From Nocardioides ochotonae (GTDB lineage Bacteria; Actinomycetota; Actinomycetes; Propionibacteriales; Nocardioidaceae): a stretch of 64,000 nt of DNA. Location of the stretch: assembly GCF_011420305.2 (NCBI RefSeq), contig NZ_CP061769.1, positions 2,095,001-2,159,000 on the forward strand. Direction: 5' to 3'. Position 1 is the stretch's first letter. Every line of letters begins with the position of its first letter. Of the stretch, positions 51,815 to 62,518 are shown in pieces. A model generated the notes under the pieces. It saw nothing but the letters and a program-made list of their open reading frames with translations, was not told where the DNA came from and did no database searches. A program made the position numbers and the translations under genes.

Positions 51815-52735
51815 TCAGGGCGTGGGCGGCGGGGTGCGCTCGACGTGGCGGGCGAGGAACGCCGTGGCGACCTCGGCGAACTCCTCGGCAGCCTCGATCT
51901 GGGCCCAGTGCCCACAGTTGCCGAAGACGTGCAGGCGGGCCTGGGGGATCAACTTGAGGGCGACCATCGCGCCGTCGAGCGGGTTGACCCGGTCCTCGCG
52001 GCCCCAGGTCAGCAGCGTGGGGGCGCGCAGCCGGTGCGCCTCGCGCCACAGCATGCCGTCCTCGGCGGTCTCGGGGTTGAAGAAGGACATGCCCATCGAG
52101 CGCATCGCCTCCCGCGCACCGGGGGCGGTCGCGTCGGCGAAGCGCTCCTCCACGAGCTCGTCGGTGACCAGCGACTGGTCCACGACCATGGTGGAGATGA
52201 ACGCGCGCAGCGCCTCGCGGGTCGGCTCGGCGCCGAACTCCATCAGCCGCTGGACGCCCTCGGTGGGGTCGGCGTGGAAGAGGTTGAGCGAGAGGCCGCC
52301 GGGGCCCATCAGCACCAGCCGCCCGACCCGGTCGGGGTGGCTGAGCGCCAGACGCATCGCGGTACCGCCGCCGAGGCTGTTGCCGAGCAGGTGCACCCGG
52401 TCGATGCCCAGCTCGTCGAGCAGGCTCACGACGTGGTCGGCGGCGAAGCGGTAGTAGTTGCCCTCGACCGCCGGCTTGTCGGAGCCACCGAAGCCGGGCT
52501 GGTCCACGAGCAGGGTGCGGAACGACGCGGCGAAGTGGGGCAGCGCCCGGCCGAAGTTGGACCAGGCCGAGGCGCCCGGGCCGCCGCCGTGCAGCATCAC
52601 CAGCGGCAGTCCGCCGCCGACCGGACTGCCCGCGTCGGGGCCGTCCGGGCCGGCCTCGTAGTAGTTGAGGGTGAGTCCCCCGGCCTTCGCCGAGCGGCGC
52701 ACGGCCTCCTGCTCGTACGCCGTGGGGGCGCCCAT
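51815..52735 (-). CDS. hsaD: Meta-cleavage product hydrolase HsaD
   Basis: A 306-aa alpha/beta hydrolase that cleaves 4,9-DSHA, the product of HsaC. Triad: S120 (LLGNSLGGG), D248 (GREDRV) and H276 (CGHWAQ). The oxyanion-hole HGGGPGASAWSNFG and the NPLDGAM segment fit the MCP hydrolase family. The ATG lies 1 nt after the hsaA stop, so translation is coupled. Confidence 0.95.
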   Translation of the reverse strand: MGAPTAYEQEAVRRSAKAGGLTLNYYEAGPDGPDAGSPVGGGLPLVMLHGGGPGASAWSNFGRALPHFAASFRTLLVDQPGFGGSDKPAVEGNYYRFAADHVVSLLDELGIDRVHLLGNSLGGGTAMRLALSHPDRVGRLVLMGPGGLSLNLFHADPTEGVQRLMEFGAEPTREALRAFISTMVVDQSLVTDELVEERFADATAPGAREAMRSMGMSFFNPETAEDGMLWREAHRLRAPTLLTWGREDRVNPLDGAMVALKLIPQARLHVFGNCGHWAQIEAAEEFAEVATAFLARHVERTPPPTP

Positions 52736-52736
52736 C

Positions 52737-53903
52737 TCAGTACATCCCCGGGTCGACCTGGTGGCCGAACTCGTGCGCGCCGTACATCTGCAGCGCCCGC
52801 TCGGGGTCGTTCGCGGCGTGCACCCGGCCGGCGTGCGCGTCGCGCCAGGCACGCTGGAGGTAGCTCCCCTCGGCCAGCGCCCGGCCGCCGGAGGCCTCGA
52901 AGAGCGTGTCGATGGCGTCGATGCAGCGCTGGGTGCCGATCACCTGGTCGCGGCGCACCCGCAGCCGCAGGCCGAGCGGGATCGTCTCGCCCCGGGCGAC
53001 CAGCGCCATCTCCTCGCGCAGGTTGCCCATCAGCAGCGCCCAGGTGGCGTCGATGTCGGAGGAGGCCCGGGCCACGCGGACCGCAGCGAACGGGTCGAGG
53101 GACGCCTTCTCCCCGACGTACGACGCGCGCACGCGCTTCTTCTGCATCGCAACGTGCTCGTCGTAGGCGCCGCGCGCCATGCCGACGATCGGAGTGGTGA
53201 TCGTGGAGGTGAAGACCGAGTGGAAGGGGAGCTTGTAGAGGTCGGCGGTGTTCTGCTCCTGGCCCGGCCCGTGGCAGCGTCCGGTCTCGCCCATCGACAG
53301 GGTGAACGCCTCGGGCACGAACACGTCGTCCACGGCGATGTCGTTGGAGCCGGTGCCGCGCAGGCCGACGGTGTGCCAGACGTCGTGGATCGCGTAGCTC
53401 TCACGGGGCACCAGGAAGGTCTTGAAGTCCACGACGTTGCCCTCGCCGTCGAACACGAGAGCCCCGAGCAGCACCCAGGAGCAGTGGTCGCAGCCCGAGG
53501 AGAAGCTCCACCGACCCGAGAGCCGGTACCCGCCGTCGACCCGGGTGGCCTTGCCGGTGGGCGCGTAGGAGCTGCTGAGCCGGGTGGAGGTGTCGGAGCC
53601 CCAGACCGCCTGCTGGGCCTCGTCGGTGAACAGCGCGACCTGCCACGGGTGAACACCCACGACGCTGGAGACCCACCCCGTCGACCCGCACGCCGAGGCG
53701 ATGTCGCGCACCGCGGCGTAGAAGGTCACCGGGTCGGCCTCGAAGCCGTCGAAGCGCCTCGGCTGGAGCAGCCGGAAGAAGCCGGTGTCCGCCAGCTCCT
53801 TGACGGAGGCCTCCGGTACGACGCGAAGCCGCTCGGTCTCGTCGGCCCGCTCCCGGAAGGTCGGGAGCAGGTCACGGACCGCGTCGAGCACTGCCTGGGA
53901 CAT
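52737..53903 (-). CDS. hsaA: 3-HSA hydroxylase, oxygenase component HsaA
   Basis: A 388-aa flavin-dependent monooxygenase of the acyl-CoA-dehydrogenase fold that hydroxylates 3-HSA using FMNH2 from HsaB. Family segments include GFFRLLQPRRFDGFEADPVTFY, ACGSTGWVSSVVGVHPWQ, GRWSFSSGCDHCSWVLLGAL and the C-terminal LQMYGAHEFGHQVDPGMY. The ATG has an AGGAGA site. A KstR-like operator lies 35 bp upstream. First gene of the hsaA-D-C-B operon. Confidence 0.95.
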   Translation of the reverse strand: MSQAVLDAVRDLLPTFRERADETERLRVVPEASVKELADTGFFRLLQPRRFDGFEADPVTFYAAVRDIASACGSTGWVSSVVGVHPWQVALFTDEAQQAVWGSDTSTRLSSSYAPTGKATRVDGGYRLSGRWSFSSGCDHCSWVLLGALVFDGEGNVVDFKTFLVPRESYAIHDVWHTVGLRGTGSNDIAVDDVFVPEAFTLSMGETGRCHGPGQEQNTADLYKLPFHSVFTSTITTPIVGMARGAYDEHVAMQKKRVRASYVGEKASLDPFAAVRVARASSDIDATWALLMGNLREEMALVARGETIPLGLRLRVRRDQVIGTQRCIDAIDTLFEASGGRALAEGSYLQRAWRDAHAGRVHAANDPERALQMYGAHEFGHQVDPGMY

Positions 53904-53937
53904 GGCGTTCTCCTGTCGTGGTGGACGACAGGAATAC

Positions 53938-53951
53938 TAGAACACGTTCTC
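53938..53951. promoter_or_regulatory. KstR-like operator upstream of the hsa operon
   Basis: TAGAACACGTTCTC; core and one half match TnnAACnnGTTnnA. On the minus strand it ends in TCTAGT (53936-53941). Unlike the leaderless promoters, a leader of about 30 nt with a ribosome site follows before hsaA. Confidence 0.87.
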
Positions 53952-53978
53952 GTTTCGCGCGAGGAACGCTCGTTTCCC

Positions 53979-54356
53979 CTAGTGGGAGGCGGTGCGGGCG
54001 AGCACGCAGAACTCATTGCCCTCAGGGTCGGCCAGCACGGCCCAGCCCCGGTCGCCCTCGCGCAGGTCCGCGACCAGCGTGGCGCCGAGACCGAGCACCC
54101 GCTCGACCTCCTCGTCGCGACTGCGGTCGGCGGGACGCAGGCACATGTGCATGCGGTTCTTGACCTGCTTGGCCTCTGGCACCTGGAGGAAGAGCAACCA
54201 GCGACCGTCCGGACCGCGCAGGCCGCACTCGTCGTCACCGGGGCCCTGGTCGTCGTCGGGCTGGACGGTGAAGTCCTCGAGCACCTGCGCCCACCACATG
54301 GTCTGGGCGTAGGGGTCGGCAGCGTCGATGCACAGGTTCGAGACGAGGGAGCTCAT
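53979..54356 (-). CDS. VOC (glyoxalase-like) family protein
   Basis: A 125-aa vicinal-oxygen-chelate-fold protein: LVSNLCIDAADPYAQTMWWAQVL, LRGPDGRWLLFLQVPEAKQVKNRMHMCL and GWAVLADPEGNEFCVL, the two beta-alpha-beta-beta-beta units of the fold. Function unknown. It lies between kstD and hsaA on the hsa strand and diverges from kstD across an operator, so it is probably co-regulated with sterol genes. Alternative view: a generic VOC protein riding on the promoter. Confidence 0.78.
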   Translation of the reverse strand: MSSLVSNLCIDAADPYAQTMWWAQVLEDFTVQPDDDQGPGDDECGLRGPDGRWLLFLQVPEAKQVKNRMHMCLRPADRSRDEEVERVLGLGATLVADLREGDRGWAVLADPEGNEFCVLARTASH

Positions 54357-54396
54357 GGCGCGAGGGTGCCACGTCGCGGACATCGCTGCACCCGAA

Positions 54397-54410
54397 TAGA
54401 ACCTGTTACA
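54397..54410. promoter_or_regulatory. KstR-like operator, kstD / VOC gene
   Basis: TAGAACCTGTTACA fits TnnAACnnGTTnnA fully. On the plus strand it merges with TACAGT (54407-54412), 8 nt before the kstD ATG at 54421. Confidence 0.9.
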
Positions 54411-54420
54411 GTTTCGGCCC

Positions 54421-56148
54421 ATGAGCGCCCCGCTACCCGTCGAGGTGGACGTCGTCGTCGTCGGTGCCGGTGGCGCCGGCATGAGCGCCGCCCTCGCGGC
54501 CGCCGCCCGCGGCCTGGACACCGTCGTCGTCGAGAAGAGCCCGTGGTTCGGCGGCTCCACCGCCCGCAGCGGCGGCGGGGTGTGGATCCCCGGCAACTAC
54601 GCGCTCGCGGCCGCCGGGCAGGCCGACGACCCGGCCCTCGCGAAGCAGTACCTCGACGCGATCGTCGGCGACGTGGTCTCGAAGGTGCGTCGCGACACCT
54701 ACATCGACCGCGGCCCCGAGGTGCTGGAGTTCATCCGCGACCACACGCCGCTGCGCTTCCGCTGGGTGCCGCAGTACTCCGACTACCTGCCCGAGCAGCC
54801 CGGCGGGCGCGCGGCCGGGCGCAGCTGCGAGCCGGTCCCGCTGGACGCGCGGTTCCTGGGCGAGGAGCTCGAGCGGCTGCACCCGCAGTACACCAAGGCA
54901 CCGGCGAACATGGTCGTCACCCAGGCCGACTTCCGGAAGCTCAGCCTGGGCATGCGGACGATCCGCGGTCCGATCACGGGGATCAAGGTCGCGCTCAAGC
55001 GGCTGCTCAGCGGCCTGCGCGGGCAGCGGATGTATGCGATGGGCAACGCGATCGCGATCGGCCTGCGCAAGGGCCTGCTGGACGCCGGCGTACCGGTGCA
55101 CTACGAGACCACGCTGAGGAGCCTGCTGGTCGAGGACGGCCGGGTGGTCGGCGTACGAGTCGAGCGCGACGGCGACACCCACGAGGTGCGGGCGCGGCGC
55201 GGCGTGGTGCTGGGCAGCGGCGGGTTCGAGCGCAACCTCGAGATGCGGGAGCGCTACCAGCCGCGGCCCACGTCGGTGGAGTGGACGACCGGGTCGCAGA
55301 ACAACACCGGCGGCGGCATCCTGGCGGGCCTCGAGGCGGGCGCCGCGGTGGACCTGATGGACGACGCCTGGTGGGGGCCGACGATCCCGCTGCCGAACCG
55401 ACCGTGGTTCTGCCTCGCCGAGCGCAACCTGCCCGGCTCGATCATCGTCAACGGCGCCGGGCAGCGGTTCATGAACGAGGCGCTGCCGTACGTCGAGGCG
55501 ACCCACGAGATCTATCGCGGCGAGGCGACCGGGGTGACCCACGTGCCGAGCTGGCTGGTCATCGACCAGCGCTACCGCAACCGCTACCTGTTCGCCGGGC
55601 TCGGCCCGCGCCAGCCATTCCCCGGACGCTGGTACAAGCACGGCGTGGTCAGGCGCGCGGACACGATCGAGGGACTGGCCGCGGAGATCGACGTACCGGC
55701 CGAGGCGCTGCGCGCCACCGTCGAGCGGTTCAACGGCTTCGCGCGCAGTGGAGTCGACGCCGACTTCCACCGCGGCGAGAGCGCCTACGACCGCTACTAC
55801 TCCGACCCGACGGTGAAGCCGAACCCGTCGCTGCACACCATCGACCAGGGCCCCTTCCACGCGGTCAAGATCGTCCCCGGCGACCTGGGCACCAAGGGCG
55901 GGCTGGTGACCGACGAGCGGGCCCGGGTGCTGCGCACCGACGGCAGCGTCATCCCCGGGCTGTACGCCGCCGGCAACACCTCCGCCGCCGTCATGGGCCG
56001 CACCTACGCCGGCCCCGGCGCGACCATCGGCCCCGCGCTGACCTTCGGCTACCTGGCCGCCGAGGACATCGCCGCCTCCGCTTCGTCCTCCACCTCCGCC
56101 TCGCCCTCCACCGACGCCGACGCCGACGCCGGCGAGCGGAGCGCCTGA
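54421..56148 (+). CDS. kstD: 3-ketosteroid delta-1-dehydrogenase
   Basis: A 575-aa flavoprotein that introduces the C1-C2 double bond into 3-ketosteroids, one of the two steps that open ring B. FAD site VVVVGAGGAGMSAA (residues 11-24) and EKSPWFGGSTARSGGGVW; active-site candidates Y119/Y122 (PQYSDY), Y357 (ALPYVEA), and Y529 with G533 (GRTYAGPGATIGPALTFG). The start is probably leaderless, from the KstR-like promoter. The last 25 residues are a Ser/Asp/Ala-rich tail made by a repeated GCCGAC hexamer. Confidence 0.94.
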   Translation: MSAPLPVEVDVVVVGAGGAGMSAALAAAARGLDTVVVEKSPWFGGSTARSGGGVWIPGNYALAAAGQADDPALAKQYLDAIVGDVVSKVRRDTYIDRGPEVLEFIRDHTPLRFRWVPQYSDYLPEQPGGRAAGRSCEPVPLDARFLGEELERLHPQYTKAPANMVVTQADFRKLSLGMRTIRGPITGIKVALKRLLSGLRGQRMYAMGNAIAIGLRKGLLDAGVPVHYETTLRSLLVEDGRVVGVRVERDGDTHEVRARRGVVLGSGGFERNLEMRERYQPRPTSVEWTTGSQNNTGGGILAGLEAGAAVDLMDDAWWGPTIPLPNRPWFCLAERNLPGSIIVNGAGQRFMNEALPYVEATHEIYRGEATGVTHVPSWLVIDQRYRNRYLFAGLGPRQPFPGRWYKHGVVRRADTIEGLAAEIDVPAEALRATVERFNGFARSGVDADFHRGESAYDRYYSDPTVKPNPSLHTIDQGPFHAVKIVPGDLGTKGGLVTDERARVLRTDGSVIPGLYAAGNTSAAVMGRTYAGPGATIGPALTFGYLAAEDIAASASSSTSASPSTDADADAGERSA

Positions 56149-56157
56149 GCCGGTACG

Positions 56158-56183
56158 CCCGGGGTCGGTGTCTTTCGGCGCAA
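56158..56183. repeat. Fragment of the CAATTG repeat element, copy C
   Basis: CCCGGGGTCGGTG and the following TCTTTCGGCGCAA match the left flank and first arm bases of copies A and B, but the sequence then departs (ACCCGG) and no second arm is present. It looks like a truncated copy just after kstD. Confidence 0.55.
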
Positions 56184-56234
56184 CCCGGACCGCCACCGCG
56201 GGAAGACGCGGGACCCGCGAGAGGTTGACCCGGC

Positions 56235-57254
56235 GTGAAGAAGATCGGCTTCCTGTCCTTCGGCCACTGGACCCCCTCGCCGCAGTCCCATGCGCGCACC
56301 GCGGCGGACGTCCTGCACCAGTCCATCGACCTCGCGGTCGCCGCGGAGGAGCTGGGCGCCGACGGCGCCTACTTCCGGGTGCACCACTTCGCCCGCCAGC
56401 TGGCCTCGCCGTTCCCGCTGCTCGCGGCGATCGGCGCGCGGACCAGCCGCATCGAGATCGGCACCGGCGTGATCGACATGCGCTACGAGAGCCCGCTGCA
56501 CATGGCCGAGGACGCCGGCGCCGCCGACCTGATCGCCGGCTCGCGGCTCCAGCTCGGCATCAGCCGGGGATCACCCGAGCAGGTCGTCGACGGCTACCGC
56601 TACTTCGGTTTCCAGCCCAGCGAGGGCCGCACCGACGCCGACATGGCTCGCGAGCACACCGAGGTGCTGCTCGAGGTGCTCACCGGCAAGGGGTTCGCCG
56701 AGCCCAACCCGCGTCCCATGTTTCCCAACCCGCCGGGGCTGCTGCGCCTCGAGCCGTACTCACCCGGCCTGCGCGAGCGGATCTGGTGGGGCGCCGGCTC
56801 CCGCGCGACGGCGGAGTGGGCCGGGCAGCAGGGCATGCACCTGATGAGCTCGACGCTGCTCACCGAGGACACCGGCGTACCGTTCCACCAGCTCCAGGCC
56901 GAGCAGATCCAGCGCTTCCGTGACGCCTGGCGCGCCGCCGGGCACGAGCACGAGCCGCGGGTCTCGGTCAGCCGCAGCATCTTCCCCATCGTCAACGACA
57001 CCGACCGCGCCTACTTCGGCGGCGAGGCCGGCAGCCAGGACCAGGTGGGGATGCTGGAGGGCGGCCGGGCACGCTTCGGCAAGACGTACGCCGGGGAACC
57101 CGACCGGCTGGTCGCCGAGCTCGCCGCCGACGAGGCCGTCGCGGCCGCCGACACGCTGCTGCTGACCATCCCCAACCAGCTCGGCGTCGACTACAACGCC
57201 CACGTCCTGGAGACCGTGCTGCGTGAACTCGCGCCGTCGTTGGGCTGGCGCTGA
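56235..57254 (+). CDS. LLM-class flavin/F420-dependent oxidoreductase
   Basis: A 339-aa luciferase-like protein. IGFLSFGHWTPSPQSHARTA, GADGAYFRVHHFARQLASPFPLLAAIG, RIEIGTGVIDMRYESPLHMAEDAGAADL and LQLGISRGSPEQVVDGYRYFGF are the typical barrel segments. Whether the cofactor is FMN or F420 cannot be told. GTG start after AGAGG. It lies 86 bp after kstD with a fragment of the CAATTG repeat between them, so co-transcription is uncertain. Substrate unknown. Confidence 0.82.
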   Translation: MKKIGFLSFGHWTPSPQSHARTAADVLHQSIDLAVAAEELGADGAYFRVHHFARQLASPFPLLAAIGARTSRIEIGTGVIDMRYESPLHMAEDAGAADLIAGSRLQLGISRGSPEQVVDGYRYFGFQPSEGRTDADMAREHTEVLLEVLTGKGFAEPNPRPMFPNPPGLLRLEPYSPGLRERIWWGAGSRATAEWAGQQGMHLMSSTLLTEDTGVPFHQLQAEQIQRFRDAWRAAGHEHEPRVSVSRSIFPIVNDTDRAYFGGEAGSQDQVGMLEGGRARFGKTYAGEPDRLVAELAADEAVAAADTLLLTIPNQLGVDYNAHVLETVLRELAPSLGWR

Positions 57255-57280
57255 GCCATCCCGCTCCTAGGATGTCGGCC

Positions 57281-58531
57281 ATGCCGTTCCTGAGCCGCCG
57301 GATCCTCACCGCAGCCCTGGTGGCCAACGCACTGCGCCCCCTCCCGGGCTACCGCGGCGGGATCGTCTCCTTCGTGCCCGGCTGGATGACCACGGAGCTG
57401 GCGCCGCACATGTTCGCGGTGACCGCCGCCGACACCGCCGCCCACGCCGTGTGGGGCGGTTCCAGGGGCCGCAGCCGGACCGGGCTGGTGCTCGGCGCGG
57501 CCAGCCTCGTCGGCCTGGGCGTGCTGCTCCAGCAGGCGCGTCACGCGCGTGAGGACACCGAGACGGCGCTGTCGACCGGGCTCGGCGCGGACTACCTCGA
57601 CCAGCTCGACCCGCAGCCGTCGCCCGCCGACCTCGCCGTGCCGTGGCGCCGGATGGTCTACCCGTTCCGGGTGCGCGAGCTCACCGTGCGCGTCGAGCGC
57701 GACATCGCCTACGCCCCGGAGCACGGCAAGCGCGGGCTGCTCGACGTCTACCGCCCCGCCGAGGGCGACCTGTCCGGGGCGCCGGTGCTCGTGCAGGTCC
57801 ACGGCGGCGGCTGGACGATCGGCTCCAAGGACGAGCAGGGCCTGCCGCTGATGAACCACCTCGCCGCCAAGGGCTGGGTGTGCGTCTCGATCAACTACCG
57901 CCTCGCCCCGCGCGACCCGTTCCCGGCCCAGATCATCGACGTCAAGCGCGCGCTGGCCTGGGTCAAGGACCACATCGCCGAGTACGGCGGGGACCCCGAC
58001 TACGTGGCGATCACCGGCGGCTCCGCGGGCGGGCACCTCGCCGCGCTGGCAGCGGTCACCCCCAACGACCCGGCGTACCAACCGGGGTTCGAGGACGCCG
58101 ACACCAGCGTGCAGGTGGCGGTCCCCCACTACGGCGTCTACGACTTCGCCGCCTCCACCGGCCAGCGCCGCGCGGAGCTGATGCGGGACCGGTTCCTGGC
58201 GCCCCGGGTGGTGCGCCGTACCTACGCCGAGGCGCCGGAGATCTTCGAGGCGGGCTCGCCGCTGCTGCGGATCACCCCCGAGGCACCGGACTTCTTCGTC
58301 ATCCACGGCACCCACGACGGGCTGGTGCCGGTCGAGCAGGCACGGCTGTTCGTGGAGCGGCTGCGCGAGGTCGGCAAGGCCACGGTGTCCTACGCCGAGC
58401 TGCCCGGCGCCCAGCACGCCTTCGACATGTTCCCCTCGATCCGCAGCACCTACGTCGTCCGCGCGATCGACCGCTACCTGCACTGGCACTGGAACCGCTG
58501 GCGCCGCTCGCGCCCCGACTCCGCGGCCTGA
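57281..58531 (+). CDS. Alpha/beta hydrolase (HSL-type esterase/lipase) with N-terminal membrane segment
   Basis: About 416 aa. An N-terminal region of about 130 residues holds hydrophobic stretches (including GLVLGAASLVGLGVLL), then the hydrolase domain: oxyanion motif VHGGGWTIGSK, nucleophile ITGGSAGGHLAAL, an Asp in HGTHDGLVPVEQ and His in GAQHAFD. Resembles the mycobacterial HSL-like Lip esterases. Substrate unknown; hydrolysis of steryl or other lipid esters is possible from context. ATG 57281 lies 7 nt after TAGGAT (leaderless start); ATG 57272 is the alternative. Confidence 0.82.
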   Translation: MPFLSRRILTAALVANALRPLPGYRGGIVSFVPGWMTTELAPHMFAVTAADTAAHAVWGGSRGRSRTGLVLGAASLVGLGVLLQQARHAREDTETALSTGLGADYLDQLDPQPSPADLAVPWRRMVYPFRVRELTVRVERDIAYAPEHGKRGLLDVYRPAEGDLSGAPVLVQVHGGGWTIGSKDEQGLPLMNHLAAKGWVCVSINYRLAPRDPFPAQIIDVKRALAWVKDHIAEYGGDPDYVAITGGSAGGHLAALAAVTPNDPAYQPGFEDADTSVQVAVPHYGVYDFAASTGQRRAELMRDRFLAPRVVRRTYAEAPEIFEAGSPLLRITPEAPDFFVIHGTHDGLVPVEQARLFVERLREVGKATVSYAELPGAQHAFDMFPSIRSTYVVRAIDRYLHWHWNRWRRSRPDSAA

Positions 58532-58541
58532 CCCGGGCGCG

Positions 58542-58569
58542 GAGTCGGCGCCACCGCTGACGCCGACTC
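58542..58569. terminator. Hairpin between the lipase-like gene and fadE34
   Basis: GAGTCGGCG (58542-58550) pairs with CGCCGACTC (58561-58569) around a 10-nt loop, between convergent genes. The stem core is the same GAGTCGGCG word used in the hairpin at 8325-8367. Confidence 0.6.
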
Positions 58570-58607
58570 ACGCAACCATCCGGGCACCATCAGCCCCGAC
58601 TCGCGGG

Positions 58608-60686
58608 TCAGCGGGGCAGGCCGAGGATCCGCTCGCCGGCGATGTTGCGCAGGATCTGGGTGGTGCCGCCGGCGATCGAGAGGCAGCGAGTGCTGAGCAT
58701 CTCCCACACGTCGGCACGCAGCTGCGCGTCGGGGACCACCAGCCGGTCGGACTGGAGCGCGACGACGAGCTCGGAGCCCTCCTGACGGCTGCGGACGCCG
58801 AGCAGCTTGGCCACCGACGACTCCGGGCCGGGGCCCTGCCCGGCGAGCGAGCGCATCACGGTGCGGACGCCGAGCAGCGAGCAGACCGTGGCCAGGGCGA
58901 CCGCGCGGCCGACCTTGACCAGCTCCGCCTCACTGAGACCCCCGGCGGCGAGCTCCACGGCCCGCTCGGTGCTCTTGCCCAGTCGGCTGGAGGCCATCGC
59001 GACGCGCTCGTTGGCGAGCGTGGTGCGGGCCAGGCGCCAGCCGTCCCCCGGCTGCGCGACCACGCAGTCGTCGGGGACGAAGACGTCGTCGAGGAACACC
59101 TCGTTGAAAAGCGCGTCGCCGGTCATCTCGCGCAGCGGGCGCACCTCGATGCCCGGCGAGTTCCGCATGTCGACGAGGAAGTAGGTGATGCCGCGGTGCT
59201 GCGGGGCGTCGGGGTCCGTGCGCGCCAGGCAGATGCCCCAGTCGGCGTGCTGGGCGCCCGAGGTCCACACCTTCTGTCCGGTGAGCCGCCAGCCGCCGTC
59301 CACCTTCACGGCGCGGGTGCGCAGCGAGGCGAGGTCGGAGCCGGCACCCGGCTCGGAGAAGAGCTGGCACCACACCAGCTCGCCGAGCAGGGACGGCGGC
59401 ACGAACCGGGCCCGCTGCTCGTCGGTGCCGTGCTCGAGGATGGTGGGGACCGCCCACCCGGCGATCACCAGGTCCGGGCGCTCGACGCCGGCGCGGGTGA
59501 GCTCCTGGTCGATGACCAACTGCTGCACGGCGTCCGCCCCCAGCCCGTACGGCGTGGGCCAGTGCGGCGTGAGGTAGCCGCTGTCGACCAGCCCGGCCCG
59601 GCGCTCGGGCTCGCCGAGCGCGGCGATCCGCTCGGCGGTGGCACGTGCCTCGGGGCGCAGCGGCTCGTCGCGGCCGTCGAGGTCGACCTCGACCACGCGG
59701 CGCTCGCCGGCGACCGCGCGGGACGCGAGCCGCACCGCCGCCGCGTCGCCGGAGCCGAGCAGGGCACGCAGCGCGCTGGCGCGGCGGAAGTAGAAGTGTG
59801 CGTCGTGCTCGAAGGTGAAGCCGATGCCGCCGAGCACCTGGATGCAGGACTTGGCGACCTCGAGGGCGGCGTCGAAGGCGATGGTGGCCGCGACGTCGCT
59901 GGCGTAGGTCCACTGCGCCTCGTCGCCGGACTGCGCGGCGTTCGCGACGTCCCAGGCGACGCTGGTGAGCGCCTCGGCGTGCTCGAGCATCTCCGCGCAC
60001 AGGTGCTTGATGGCCTGAAAGCTGCCGATCTTGCGACCGAACTGCTCACGGACCTTCGCGTAGTCCACCGCCGTCGCAAGGCACCAGCGCGCGAGGCCGG
60101 CCGCCTCCGCGGCTCCGAGCGTCACCGCGGCGCGCCGGACCCGCTCGAGGGTCAGCTCGGGCACCGGGGTCGCCCGCGTCTCGTCGAGCAGGCGCACGGT
60201 CCCGAAGCGCCGGGTCAGGTCGATGCCGGGCGCGGCGAGGGTCACCTCGACCGCGTCGCGGGGCGCGAGCACCCAGGCGTCCCCGGGCGTCGCCAGCAGC
60301 ACGTGGGTGGCCTGGGGGGCGTCCCACAGGACCTCGCCGAGCGCGAGACCGACGACCGCGCCGTCGGCGAGGGTCGCGGCGTGCTCGGTCGGCGCGAGCA
60401 GCAGGGCGGCCACCGCCGGGCCGAGCAGTGCGCCCGGAAGCAGCTCGTGCCCGCAGGCCTCGAGTGCGACGGCGACATCGAGAACCGTTCCGCCGCCACC
60501 CCCGACGGACTCGGGCAGCCCGATCGTGGTGATGCCCATCTCCTGCGCGGCCGCCCAGACCTCGGCGAAGCCGGCGTCCTCGTCGCTCTCGGCGGCGCGC
60601 GCGAGGTCGCACCCGCCCAGGGACGAGGCCCACTTGCGCAGCGACGCTGCGAGCTCGACGTGGTCCTCGGAGATCCCGATCGACAT
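58608..60686 (-). CDS. fadE34: Two-domain steroid acyl-CoA dehydrogenase, FadE34/ChsE3-like
   Basis: A 692-aa protein made of two fused acyl-CoA-dehydrogenase units (about residues 1-330 and 350-692). The first has YAKVREQFGRKIGSFQAIKHL and VLGGIGFTFEHDAHFYFRRA; the second has QLFSEPGAGSDLASLRTRA, GQKVWTSGAQHADWGIC and a C-terminal GGTTQILRNIAGERILGLPR. This fused layout and length match M. tuberculosis FadE34, which oxidises shortened steroid side-chain CoA esters. ATG 60686 follows GAAGG. A KstR-like operator lies 43 bp upstream. Confidence 0.92.
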   Translation of the reverse strand: MSIGISEDHVELAASLRKWASSLGGCDLARAAESDEDAGFAEVWAAAQEMGITTIGLPESVGGGGGTVLDVAVALEACGHELLPGALLGPAVAALLLAPTEHAATLADGAVVGLALGEVLWDAPQATHVLLATPGDAWVLAPRDAVEVTLAAPGIDLTRRFGTVRLLDETRATPVPELTLERVRRAAVTLGAAEAAGLARWCLATAVDYAKVREQFGRKIGSFQAIKHLCAEMLEHAEALTSVAWDVANAAQSGDEAQWTYASDVAATIAFDAALEVAKSCIQVLGGIGFTFEHDAHFYFRRASALRALLGSGDAAAVRLASRAVAGERRVVEVDLDGRDEPLRPEARATAERIAALGEPERRAGLVDSGYLTPHWPTPYGLGADAVQQLVIDQELTRAGVERPDLVIAGWAVPTILEHGTDEQRARFVPPSLLGELVWCQLFSEPGAGSDLASLRTRAVKVDGGWRLTGQKVWTSGAQHADWGICLARTDPDAPQHRGITYFLVDMRNSPGIEVRPLREMTGDALFNEVFLDDVFVPDDCVVAQPGDGWRLARTTLANERVAMASSRLGKSTERAVELAAGGLSEAELVKVGRAVALATVCSLLGVRTVMRSLAGQGPGPESSVAKLLGVRSRQEGSELVVALQSDRLVVPDAQLRADVWEMLSTRCLSIAGGTTQILRNIAGERILGLPR

Positions 60687-60728
60687 GCTTCGACCTTCCC
60701 ATGGGGCGGACCGCAGCCCACCCAAAAG

Positions 60729-60742
60729 TAGAACGTGTTCTC
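60729..60742. promoter_or_regulatory. KstR-like operator, fadE34 / SAM methyltransferase
   Basis: TAGAACGTGTTCTC, core AACnnGTT with both half-sites nearly intact. It lies between divergent genes; on the plus strand a TATAGT box (60747-60752) is 8 nt before the methyltransferase GTG. Confidence 0.88.
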
Positions 60743-60751
60743 ACTCTATAG

Positions 60752-62510
<1,759 letters not shown>

Positions 62511-62518
<8 letters not shown>

